Assembly: GCA_934281565.1 (NCBI GenBank)
Contig: CAKQXI010000087.1
Span: 1-9,965, forward strand
Source: an uncultured Prevotella sp.
GTDB taxonomy: Bacteria; Bacteroidota; Bacteroidia; Bacteroidales; Bacteroidaceae
Direction: 5' to 3'
DNA length: 9,965 nt
In this document: positions 1 through 7,078 of the stretch, piece after piece
Layout: every line of letters starts with the position of its first letter
Numbering within the stretch: the stretch's first letter is position 1
Notes under the pieces: generated by a model
Told to the model about the DNA's origin: nothing
Seen by the model: the letters and a program-made list of their open reading frames with translations, nothing else
Database searches by the model: none
Position numbers and translations under genes: made by a program

Positions 1-2001
1 ATCTATATCGCCACTCTTAGGCATTGCCTTAGTCGAACCAATAATCTTTTTTAGATTGTCGAACTCCTGCAAATCTGCGTCGGTGAGTTTCATTAAACCA
101 TCGTTGTAGAGATAACCGTCCTCGAATCCATTCTTAACCACTCTTTCAACGTATACCTTTTTGAGTTGTTCAAGCATACGAGGAACATCATAATCTCGCA
201 TCTGTGAACCATCTACTGCAATGATTGGGCAAAAGTTCAAAAATTCACCCATAATCTTGCGGTCGTCAGTAGAAGTTTTACCTGCCTTTGCCGATATTTT
301 GGCTGTTTCAGCAATAACCTTCAATGTGCGGTCGGGGGCAAAATCGAATACAAAGCACTCTTCCTTAACCTTACCACCTATGGTTGCAGGAGTTTGAACA
401 CGGAAGATAGTCTGCATATAACTTGATGCTGAAGTGTTAAATGAGCCTGAAAGCATCATAACAGCAGTCCACGGTTTAACAGAGACTCCTGTTGTCAATC
501 GACCACAAGAAAGTGTGATTGTATATGTCTCCTCTGGTTTGTCGCCAATAGCATCTTCAACAGCTTTTAGAGCATCGGGATATGATGCCTCCTCATCGCC
601 GTCGCCAGCCACGTTTACGATAGTGAAATGTTGGAAAACAGGGTGTTGTTGGAGCATCGCACTCAACGCACGTGCCTCCTTGACACCTGGAACCATCCAC
701 AACGAATGGCGGAAATTATCTCGATAAGCCTCAGTCGAGTATGGATAGTTACTCTCCTTATCAGATTTTGTAATCAAATTTAAAAATGATAAAACATCAC
801 TTCTATGTATAAAATCACCCGGCTCATCGGTTTGGAAAAACTCTCGAAAGTTGAACGCCAACTCGCTATCAGCAAATTTTTCGATAAGTTTACCAAGATT
901 GTATGTGTAAATATTTAGTCGAGGTAAAGATGCGTATGGATTTGGATCGCCAAAATGAGTCAATGACCACTCCGCCTTCGCACGTTGCTCCATAACGTAG
1001 TCCCACGTATATATCTCGTCTTCCTTATATTCGTCAAGCAAATTAAAAGGCGTACCCGACAAACGTAATACTTTAGTGGTGTTCTTTGTTAGTTCATACA
1101 TTACAGCTCGACCAAGTTCAGTTTGAGTGCCCTCGTGTGCTTCATCGACAATGATGAAATCCCACGGTGTGGCGAAAATTTCATTATTCTTATCAAAGTT
1201 GCCTCCTACCTTCTCGGACCCACGCAAATCTTGCATTGACGCAAAATAAACATAGTGTTTGCCTTCCTTTAAGGCTTGACGCTCCAATGAAGAGTAGGTG
1301 TCGCCATTGTTTTTTGAGCCATAAATGTAGTTAGGCGTGTCATAGAATATTTTAGTAAAATCTTCAAACCAACCAGCATCAACCACTGGACGGTGCGTAA
1401 GTATCAAAGTGCGCTTAAACTGCATCTCCTTTGTAACTTGTAGAGCCGACAGAGTTTTACCAAAACGCATTTTGGCATTCCACAAGAATTGATTGCCCTT
1501 AGCAAAATGCTTTTTAGTGAGTTTGATAGCATCTTTCTGTTCTGGGCGAAAGTCAATAGGATTTATATCGGTGGATATTTCTGTTGAATTCAATGAGCAT
1601 CGCCCCTCTTTGGCTGCTTTGATGGCATTCTTTACTGTTTCAAGGTCTGTTATAACCCATTCATTCGCTTTGCCTTCAATCTCAAACACCTTTCTCTTAA
1701 TACCTGAACGCAATAAAACTTCTCGTACAGCCCCATCATTTAATGCGCATAATCTACCACCAGCAGTGTATATAGCCAACTCGGTATAAAGTAAATCATA
1801 AGCAATGCCAGCAGTCTGTGTATATTGATTGATGCGTTTTTTAGCTGCAACATTTAGATTATGACTTGACGGAGCAAGTCCCCACAAATCTTCATTGTCG
1901 TCGGCAGTGGCTTCGCCAACTTTCAAGCAACCTTTATGAGCATCGTCATTAATACGAAACACATAAATCAACTTTAGCTTAAATGATGATACAAACTTCA
2001 T
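1..2001 (-). CDS. GIY-YIG nuclease / DEAH helicase restriction protein (3' end outside window)
   Basis: The frame is open from an ATG at 2001 to the left edge, giving 667 residues without a stop. Residues about 10-125 resemble a T5orf172/Mug113-type GIY-YIG nuclease: Tyr13 in LIYVF, KVGEAT at 27-32, Arg56, and an NEWVIT block near its end. A superfamily 2 helicase core follows: Q-motif-like FRPEQ (151-155), Walker A MRFGKT (178-183), DEAH (286-289), motif III LSGTP (314-318), motif V TTGVSV near 503-508, and a motif VI-like QTIFRVQ (530-536). The ATG sits 12 bp after the stop of the M-like gene, so the two are co-transcribed. By family, such proteins are ATP-driven translocases with a nuclease domain in restriction or defence systems. 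The C-terminus, where a target-recognition or methylase domain could lie, is not visible. The helicase identity is firm; the nuclease and restriction roles are inferred. Confidence 0.88.
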   Translation of the reverse strand, partial: MKFVSSFKLKLIYVFRINDDAHKGCLKVGEATADDNEDLWGLAPSSHNLNVAAKKRINQYTQTAGIAYDLLYTELAIYTAGGRLCALNDGAVREVLLRSGIKRKVFEIEGKANEWVITDLETVKNAIKAAKEGRCSLNSTEISTDINPIDFRPEQKDAIKLTKKHFAKGNQFLWNAKMRFGKTLSALQVTKEMQFKRTLILTHRPVVDAGWFEDFTKIFYDTPNYIYGSKNNGDTYSSLERQALKEGKHYVYFASMQDLRGSEKVGGNFDKNNEIFATPWDFIIVDEAHEGTQTELGRAVMYELTKNTTKVLRLSGTPFNLLDEYKEDEIYTWDYVMEQRAKAEWSLTHFGDPNPYASLPRLNIYTYNLGKLIEKFADSELAFNFREFFQTDEPGDFIHRSDVLSFLNLITKSDKESNYPYSTEAYRDNFRHSLWMVPGVKEARALSAMLQQHPVFQHFTIVNVAGDGDEEASYPDALKAVEDAIGDKPEETYTITLSCGRLTTGVSVKPWTAVMMLSGSFNTSASSYMQTIFRVQTPATIGGKVKEECFVFDFAPDRTLKVIAETAKISAKAGKTSTDDRKIMGEFLNFCPIIAVDGSQMRDYDVPRMLEQLKKVYVERVVKNGFEDGYLYNDGLMKLTDADLQEFDNLKKIIGSTKAMPKSGDID

Positions 2002-2013
2002 ATGCTAGTGGTT

Positions 2014-3012
2014 TTATTTTATCAAATCTATAAAACGGTATTTTCTACCTAACTTTTTTGTAATTGGATCTTTAGCTCTCCAATCCTTTACTAAACAATA
2101 GACCCCAGTATGGGATAAGAATCCATCCTCCTGGCATCCTCTGCAAGGTATTTTAGTAACATCTCCAAACAGAGATGTCTCCTCTATTATTTTGCAACTA
2201 TTCGGTATAACTCCTTTAAGTCCGTCCATCTGCCAAATATTCCACGATACAATATAAGCTATGTATTTCAAAGATACCGGTAATGGATCTTTACCAAACT
2301 TGTGTTTATAATAGTCCTTAAAAGTATATAGCAATGCTTCTCGTGCTAATAGAAGATTATCCCCTTGATATTCAAAGCCATAAATGCTTTTATAGGCTGT
2401 TTGTGCCCACTCAAGCCATTCGGTTGATGTCTCCGTATTCTCGCCAACGACACGTAGTTTGCGATCAAGCAAACCAATACGTTGCTCTATTGGAATAGCA
2501 TCACCAGTTGTAGCGTCGTATCTGCTTACTAAATATGGAGCCTCTCCGCACGAAATTTCCAAGCGATTCTCACGCACATAATCTTTCCATGACTTATCTT
2601 CTGGAAAGATTATTCTGCTAGCTACTGATTTCCAAGAGCATTTTCCTTCTTTAGAGGTTGACTCTTTGTTAAAAACATTCTTGCGACCGAACCACGCTTC
2701 ATCTATAAGATTATTCTGTGCGTTACAAATCCACGATGGTGTGAAAACTTCTGCTTTATCTCTTACTCTGAATAGCTGTTCGGTTTTGTTTTTATTTACT
2801 CTTGGTTTGATAATATTGCCGTTTTTGCCTGTTATCTGAGATACAGTTATCTCATCAGTTTCGCCATATCCATCTCCAAGAAAAGAATAATTATCTGTAG
2901 CCCAAATTATATTCTTTTGTGAGCTATGGTCTTTAAGTAGTATAGGTAAAAGCTCCTTGTCGTACTTAATTATATTATTCTTCTTTATATCAATGAGGTT
3001 TTCTGAAACCAT
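2014..3012 (-). CDS. Restriction endonuclease subunit M-like protein (AdoMet-fold, no NPPY motif)
   Basis: This is a 332-residue protein, complete from ATG to TAA. It resembles proteins I recall being annotated 'restriction endonuclease subunit M' beside DEAH helicases. VFTPSW at 89-94 is like methyltransferase motif X, ISCGEAPYLVSRYD at 153-166 is like motif I, and YGFEYQGDNLLLAREALL at 211-228 is like the motif II region. A WNIWQMDGL block follows at about 257-265. C290, C293, H301 and C306 are spaced like a small zinc site. I see no NPPY or DPPY catalytic motif IV, so methylation by this polypeptide alone is doubtful; it may bind AdoMet or DNA and act with the helicase product. The start is set by TAAATG, where the upstream regulator's stop abuts this ATG, giving an operon of regulator, M and helicase. 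Gene is certain; function is moderately supported. Confidence 0.75.
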   Translation of the reverse strand: MVSENLIDIKKNNIIKYDKELLPILLKDHSSQKNIIWATDNYSFLGDGYGETDEITVSQITGKNGNIIKPRVNKNKTEQLFRVRDKAEVFTPSWICNAQNNLIDEAWFGRKNVFNKESTSKEGKCSWKSVASRIIFPEDKSWKDYVRENRLEISCGEAPYLVSRYDATTGDAIPIEQRIGLLDRKLRVVGENTETSTEWLEWAQTAYKSIYGFEYQGDNLLLAREALLYTFKDYYKHKFGKDPLPVSLKYIAYIVSWNIWQMDGLKGVIPNSCKIIEETSLFGDVTKIPCRGCQEDGFLSHTGVYCLVKDWRAKDPITKKLGRKYRFIDLIK

Positions 3013-3208
3013 TTATTTCTCTTTATTATCAATTAGTTCCTTTATATCCACGCCAAGAATTTTTGCGATTTCGAAAAGCTGTTCTAAGCTAGGTTGGCGG
3101 CGGTTGCAGACGTAGGCATTAGTTTGACTGAAACTTTTTGCCAATCTTCTCTGCGAGCCATGTTTGCTTGATTCCTTTCTCTTCGAGGACTTCTTTTATT
3201 CGGTTCAT
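3013..3208 (-). pseudogene. XRE-family controller-like regulator, frameshifted
   Basis: An ATG at 3208 starts MNRIKEVLEEKGIKQTWLAE, a Cro/C1-type helix-turn-helix. As written the frame stops after 29 codons. Dropping one A from the five-A run (minus strand; T5 at 3135-3139) restores KSFSQTNAYVCNRRQPSLEQ and then FEIAKILGVDIKELIDNKEK, ending at 3013 and giving a normal 64-residue XRE protein. The restored stop touches the ATG of the M-like gene (TAAATG). A small XRE gene leading a restriction operon matches the arrangement of C (controller) proteins, so autoregulation of this operon is a reasonable inference. The lesion is either a real +1 mutation or a homopolymer sequencing error. The domain call is firm; the controller role is inferred. 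Confidence 0.8.
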
Positions 3209-3244
3209 AATAAATAAGTTTTGTTATTTACGTCTGTCATTCTA

Positions 3245-3252
3245 CAAAGATA
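3245..3252 (-). promoter_or_regulatory. Bacteroides-type -7 box for the restriction-like operon
   Basis: On the minus strand TATCTTTG matches the Bacteroides -7 consensus TAnnTTTG and lies 36 bases before the regulator ATG. No clear TTTG -33 box is seen at the usual 19-21 base spacing. A short dyad, CGCT-7-AGCG (3263-3277), lies where a -33 element would be and could be an operator for the XRE protein. The -7 call is moderate and the operator is speculative. Confidence 0.45.
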
Positions 3253-3276
3253 TGAAAATTTACGCTATATAAAAGC

Positions 3277-3312
3277 GAAAAGATGGAGAATGCTAAAAAT
3301 CTCCACCTTTTC
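3277..3312 (-). terminator. Intrinsic terminator after the mobilization gene
   Basis: The 13-base arms 3277-3289 and 3300-3312 are complementary except for one A/C (G/T on minus) position, with a 10-base loop. The stem has a GC-rich core with A- and T-rich ends (minus strand: GAAAAGGTGGAGA, loop, TCTCCATCTTTTC). It begins 15 bases after the stop codon at 3327. It separates the mobilization genes from the restriction-like operon. Confidence 0.65.
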
Positions 3313-3326
3313 AACTGATTGATGCT

Positions 3327-3974
3327 CTACTTCTTCTGCTTAATGTTCTCGGCCTCTTTGCGGAGCTGTTCAGCTTGTGCCTCTTTTAGGTGGGCTTGCT
3401 CAAGGTCACGAGCACGTCTCTCTACACGTTGTTCGTGCTCTTCAACCATCTGGCGGATGGAGTGTTGTTTTTGTTTGTTGGGCTCATATTCGAAGATGGT
3501 TTCGAGTTTCAATAGGTTTTCGGGTGTGATTTCACCAAATGCCTTAATATAACGGAACTTGATGTCGTTATCACTCAATCGGCTATTGGCAGCGAGTTGA
3601 TAGATGTTGTAACTCACTGAACTGAGGAGTGCTATACTGAGTGAAATCAAAGCAACGGCCACCTTTGACGACCTAAGTTCTATGGTATGTAGGTGCTTTT
3701 GAACGAGTAGGGGCTTATCCTGCTGTTTCTGGAGCTTCTGCTCAAGTTCATCCAGTTGCTCTTGGTGCTTCTTGAACCCCTCTTTGATTAGTTCGTTTGT
3801 CTGAGCCGCATAGCTTTCTAATTCAGACAGATCTATCTGCGGTATAATCGGTAGCACAGGTTGGTCTGGTTTGGTGCTAGCCAAGGATTCAACCAATTTT
3901 GAAAGGTTGCTAAACTGTTCTGAGATTAACTTTTTTTAGTCCTCGAACATGGAAATGATGATTTTTATATCCAT
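3327..3974 (-). pseudogene. Mobilization protein, coiled coil with one membrane segment (early in-frame stop)
   Basis: From ATG 3974 the frame reads MDIKIIISMFED, then TAA at 3938-3936, then continues in the same frame for 202 residues to 3327. The segment after the stop (KKLISEQFSNLSK and on) is protein-like, so the full protein was about 215 residues. A TTG at 3896 could restart translation and give 189 residues. Features in order: an N-terminal helix, a Gln/Glu/Lys-rich coiled coil at roughly 55-95, one hydrophobic segment (VAVALISLSIALLSSVSY) near 105-122, and a long charged C-terminal coiled coil ending in lysines. Proteins of this build follow the relaxase in Bacteroides mobilizable elements; the exact role is unknown to me. 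It lies 21 bases after the relaxase stop. A single TAA to TTA change would restore leucine. Confidence 0.7.
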
Positions 3975-3995
3975 AAAATATTTGTTTTAAAGTTG

Positions 3996-4931
3996 TTATA
4001 TTCTTATTCCTTTTCTCTTTTTCTTTCGTTGCATCTGACGGCGGAAAGCCTCTTCTTCCGGATCGTAGGCTGGGCTGGGAGTGAGTAATCCATCAAATAA
4101 TCCACCGATGCTACTTGATAAACTATCAGAGTCTGGAAAGGTAGATTCTTGTAGAGCTTTCTGTGGTGGCGACTGGATGATTGGCTCCTGCTTCTGTTCT
4201 GGATGGATATTTTGCTGCAATGCAAAATCAATCTTTGAGAAGCTGAACTGTTGGTCTACCTTTGAACCGTTGAAGTGATAGCCGTTTTTGCTGAACTTAA
4301 TACCTTGCAGTTCATTGGTTCCGCTCTTCATCTTGAATTCAACGGTGATGCCTTCTCGATTCAATCGATCTAGTAGCTCACGCCAACTTCTACATCGTGG
4401 AAGAACGGTTTTTAAAGTGTTGTAAATCTCATACTTGGTTTTATCCGGCTCTTTTAACCGATGCTGCTTTACTTGCTCTTTGCCGCTTGCAAAGTACAAA
4501 CCGTATTGAGCAGTAAGCTCTTTACATATTTTTTCACTGCGGATGCGGTCATTCTTATCTGAGATGGTACGCCCTGTTATCTACTCGATTAAATGCAATG
4601 TGCAAGTGTGGATGTTCCTTGTCGTGATGATGGCCAATGATGTACTGCGTGTTGACTATTCCCATTCGGCTCATAAATCGTGTGCGATGCGAGCCATTAC
4701 CTCATCGGAGAGCTTGGCTCGGTCTTGTGCCGAGAAATCCAAAGAGATGTGTCCGACAGGCTTACTCACTCGTGGATTTAGTTCCCATTGCGCCTCGAAA
4801 CTTTGAGCGATAGAGCCCGGATTCTTTAACCGTACACCGTCAGCCGCCAATAGGTTGGTTTGCTTTTCGGGATCGAGAATGTATTTCACCACACCGCCAA
4901 ACGAAGTGCCTTTTACTATTTTTGCCATCAT
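3996..4931 (-). pseudogene. mobA: MobA/VirD2-type HUH relaxase, two frameshifts
   Basis: The reading passes through three frames. Part 1 (4931-4671) starts MMAKIVKGTSFGG and runs to ARIAHDL. Part 2 carries FMSRMGIVNTQYIIG and the metal-binding motif HPHLHIAFNRVDN. Part 3 (from about 4575 to 3996) begins GRTISDKNDRIRS and ends RKKKRKGIRI. The first shift is explained by one base missing from a T run (4675-4677), the second by a +1 or -2 change near 4575. Repaired, the protein is about 312 residues, normal for these relaxases, which nick oriT and carry the strand as a tyrosine-linked complex. Its ATG overlaps the mobC stop (ATGA), implying coupled translation. The middle fragment holding the histidine motif has no start of its own, so a working relaxase is unlikely. 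Family assignment is firm. Confidence 0.88.
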
Positions 4932-5275
4932 TGTTGTAGCTGGTTTAATAGGTTGTCAATCTTGTCTGCTAAGAATAGATACTCCATGCGTGCATCCGGA
5001 TAACCTGCGGCATTTGCCTTGTGTGCAATCTGATTCAGGTTGTTTGCCATACCGGATGGTTTGCGGATGTGATCCATCCATTCGGGTGAGAGCCGTTGCC
5101 TGATTTCTGCCTTGAGGATGATGGCTCGGATAAAATCGCACGGGGAGATTCCTGCCTCCGAAGCTCGTGCTTTGAGGGTGTAATACTCTTCGGAGTTCAT
5201 CTTTAGGTTCACCCGATAGGTTCGTTTTTCGATTAACGATTTGGTGGGTCTTCCACCTTTATTATATACTTTCAT
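4928..5275 (-). CDS. mobC: MobC-family relaxosome accessory protein
   Basis: This is an intact gene of 115 residues. Residues 16-55 look like a ribbon-helix-helix DNA-binding region: a beta strand (RTYRVNLKMNSEE) followed by helices and AGISPCDFIR. Residues 70-110 carry the MobC signature, with MANNLNQIAHKANAAGY and a closing helix rich in Leu and Asp. MobC proteins bind at oriT, open the DNA around nic and recruit the relaxase. The gene is the only undamaged member of the mobilization block. Its TGA overlaps the relaxase ATG by 4 bases. The ATG at 5275 is preferred because it opens the conserved region; a tiny upstream ATG-AAC-GCA-TGA overlaps it. The candidate oriT lies about 45 bases upstream. 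Confidence 0.88.
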   Translation of the reverse strand: MKVYNKGGRPTKSLIEKRTYRVNLKMNSEEYYTLKARASEAGISPCDFIRAIILKAEIRQRLSPEWMDHIRKPSGMANNLNQIAHKANAAGYPDARMEYLFLADKIDNLLNQLQQ

Positions 5276-5317
5276 GCGTTCATTTTTTTAGTTCAATGTG
5301 TAGACCATCGGGATTGA

Positions 5318-5353
5318 AGCAAGGTTTTGGGATGTCCAAAACATAAACTTGCT
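5318..5353. other. Candidate oriT: nested inverted repeats upstream of mobC
   Basis: GTTTTGG (5324-5330) and CCAAAAC (5336-5342) form a perfect 7-bp inverted repeat with a 5-base loop. It is enclosed by a second repeat, AGCAAG (5318-5323) and CTTGCT (5348-5353). The 101-base gap between the Toprim gene and mobC is where many mobilizable elements keep oriT, and such sites usually carry inverted repeats beside nic. No T-run follows on either strand, which argues against a terminator. The nic position cannot be assigned from sequence alone. Confidence 0.45.
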
Positions 5354-5376
5354 ACCTCAAAATCTACGATTTTCTT

Positions 5377-6022
5377 TTAAAGCTTAAAACCTCTTCTTTT
5401 TACTGTGCTAACCGGATGGACTGGCTCTTCGATAAGTACTAATCCCAGCTCTTTTATCAGCAGATTGAGAGATGGATTCTTTGCGATCATGCCTTGCAAA
5501 TGACTTGTGGTTGCTTCATCTCCAACAGGAAGTCGGCAATGTCGAACCCCTCGGCACGCTGTTTGTCGGTGGCGTTTCGTTCTAAATAGTCGAAGAGTTT
5601 CACGGAAATTCCCATTCGCTGCATCGTCGAAATTCTCGCAAACCAATCTTCCGTTGCTCCCAAATCGGGAAACAAAACGACGTTCCGTCCACGCAGTACA
5701 CTGAGATTGTCGTCACGAAAACAGCCGTTCTTTCCGCCCGATGCTATCCACAAATATTGGGGCAGATAGGAACTGGCGATAAGGGGCGTACAACTCGCTC
5801 ATAAGTCTGCGTCTGCTGTTCTGGGTGTTGTTCGAAATACTCCTTGGAGATGAAGTGGTAACCACACTTCTGCTCACGGTCGCATCTCCCGACGTATTCA
5901 GGGAAGGAGACTTTTCCATCCGTATCAATATATCGGGAAAAACATCTTTTCTGTTTGCACTCCGGACAAGTGTGTCGGGTGGCAATGCCTTTGTATGGTT
6001 CTAATATAAATCTATATGTCAT
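5377..6022 (-). pseudogene. Zinc-ribbon/Toprim primase-like protein (DUF6371-like), internal deletion and frameshift
   Basis: The start MTYRFILEPYKG (ATG 6022) leads into a zinc ribbon with CPEC at about 19-22 and a CDREQKCGYH block. The frame stays normal to LSPVPI, then jumps near 5755-5775 directly to LPQYLWIASGGKNGCF in another frame. In relatives I remember, over 100 residues lie between these points, including the Toprim VESEKTA glutamate, so that part has been deleted. The later LFPDLGATEDW and LFDYLERNATDKQR blocks remain. A second lesion, one T missing at 5498-5500, shifts the last part (GMIAKNPSLNLLIKELG) out of frame. The family helps replicate or prime Bacteroides mobile elements. 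This copy lacks its catalytic centre and cannot be functional. Confidence 0.82.
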
Positions 6023-6040
6023 TTGATTTTTTTATTGATG

Positions 6041-6086
6041 CACTATCCACATTTTCCACATTAGCAGTGGCAAAATGTGGATAGTG
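6041..6086. repeat. Long perfect hairpin between replication genes, with DnaA-box-like arms
   Basis: CACTATCCACATTTT (6041-6055) and AAAATGTGGATAGTG (6072-6086) form a perfect 15-bp inverted repeat. Inside it CCAC (6056-6059) pairs with GTGG (6067-6070), so the stem extends to 19 bp with one bulged C and a 7-base loop. Each arm holds CTATCCACA, one base from the classical DnaA box TTATCCACA, and the left arm has a TCCACATT direct repeat. No T-run follows on the minus strand, so it is not a typical terminator. Between two replication genes it could be an origin, a primase start site or an RNA control element; this is inference. Confidence 0.6.
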
Positions 6087-6098
6087 TTGAAAATGCGG

Positions 6099-7065
6099 TT
6101 ATATTTTTCGATACTCTCCGTGTTTCTCTTTGCGGAAAAGGATTCCTGTGTTTTTGCTGAGAAACTCTTTGAAAGCACGCTCTTTCATCCCTTGTTCTGC
6201 TGCTATCTCTATGCCCTCTGCAGTGGTGAACAGTTCGGGAAGTAGCCTAACGACAATCTGTTGTTGAGACGATAGAGAAGATTCGTTTATTTGATTCTGC
6301 ACTCGTGTGGCGGTCTGCTTAAAGTAGTCCGTAAGCAAAATAGCTCGCTTGACGCTCTCTACATCTACCTGATCCTTGCCATATTCGCCACAGAGCCATC
6401 TGCTTATCTGTATCACCAAGCAGAAGCGAATGATGTACACCTAGTTTGCAGTATATTCCCATCAATGTATCGCTACTAAGGATGTCACACTGATCTGCAT
6501 TTTGATGTTGCCATTCGAGAAGGAGTCGATATGCCTCATCGCTCAGCGTTACAATCGAGGGTTGTATCTCGCCATTTTCGTCAAATGAGCAATCTAGGTT
6601 GATAAGCCTGCTCATCAGTGAGTGCTATTCCGATTCTAAATTATCAGGTGCATCCTTGTCATTCCATCGGGCTTTACGTTGGATTTGGGGCATGACGAAT
6701 AGAATACGGTCAATAAATCCGTTGCTCGAACGGTCGCCTTTGGCTAAATCATTGAGGATGTTTTTCTGGATTGTACCAATCACCGGAATAAACGGACGGG
6801 TAATAAAGACGGAGCTTTTAGCATTCTTACGGTCGGAAATAACAGGCTTGGCACTTTCCACCCTGCCTATTCCTGCGGCAATAGCGGTCAGTATAGCGGC
6901 AGCAGTGTAGTCAATCGGATAACTTTGGCATTCGCACACCTCGTGTATAATCCGCTGAATCTTGGATGGAAATATCTCAACCGGAAATTCTGCTCCTGTA
7001 AAGGCCATATTCATTCCCATTGCTTGATTGATAATTCCTTCGGGAGTTATTGATTTCTCTTCCAT
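6099..7065 (-). pseudogene. DUF3987/VirE-type replication ATPase, deletion plus amber codon plus frameshift
   Basis: The ATG at 7065 has an AGGAG about 4 bases upstream and opens MEEKSITPEGIINQAMGMNM, typical of the DUF3987 proteins of Bacteroides elements. After AAILTAIAAGIG (near 6870) the sequence passes in frame straight to SAKPVISDRKNAKSSVF. Relatives as I recall them have about 150 more residues here, including the Walker A loop. Next, TAG at 6627-6625 replaces what is most likely a TGG Trp codon; the frame continues as HSLMSRLINLDCSFD. A one-base loss near 6440 then shifts VYIIRFCLVIQISRWLCG and the C-terminal FKEFLSKNTGILFRKEK into a third frame. With three lesions and no ATP-binding loop it is dead. 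Its normal role is presumed to be replication of the element together with the Toprim protein. Confidence 0.85.
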
Positions 7066-7078
7066 AGCTCCTGGCGGA

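Noticed and set aside
434..1789. Plus-strand open frames at 434-727 and 1493-1789
   Set aside because: They lie opposite the long, motif-rich helicase frame and their products are low-complexity antisense translations.
3131..3145. Programmed frameshift or phase variation at the A5 run of the XRE gene
   Set aside because: A five-base run is too short for usual phase variation, it lacks the full slippery heptamer, and the needed shift is +1 rather than the common -1.
3319..4806. Plus-strand frames at 3319-3552, 4081-4278, 4543-4806 and minus-strand 4004-4231
   Set aside because: Cys/Ser-rich shadows of the mobilization and relaxase genes with no family features.
6041..6086. Simple intrinsic terminator for the DUF3987 gene
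   Set aside because: The stem is followed on the minus strand by CATCAATAAAAAAATC, which is A-rich and not T-rich, so it does not fit a terminator in the direction of transcription.
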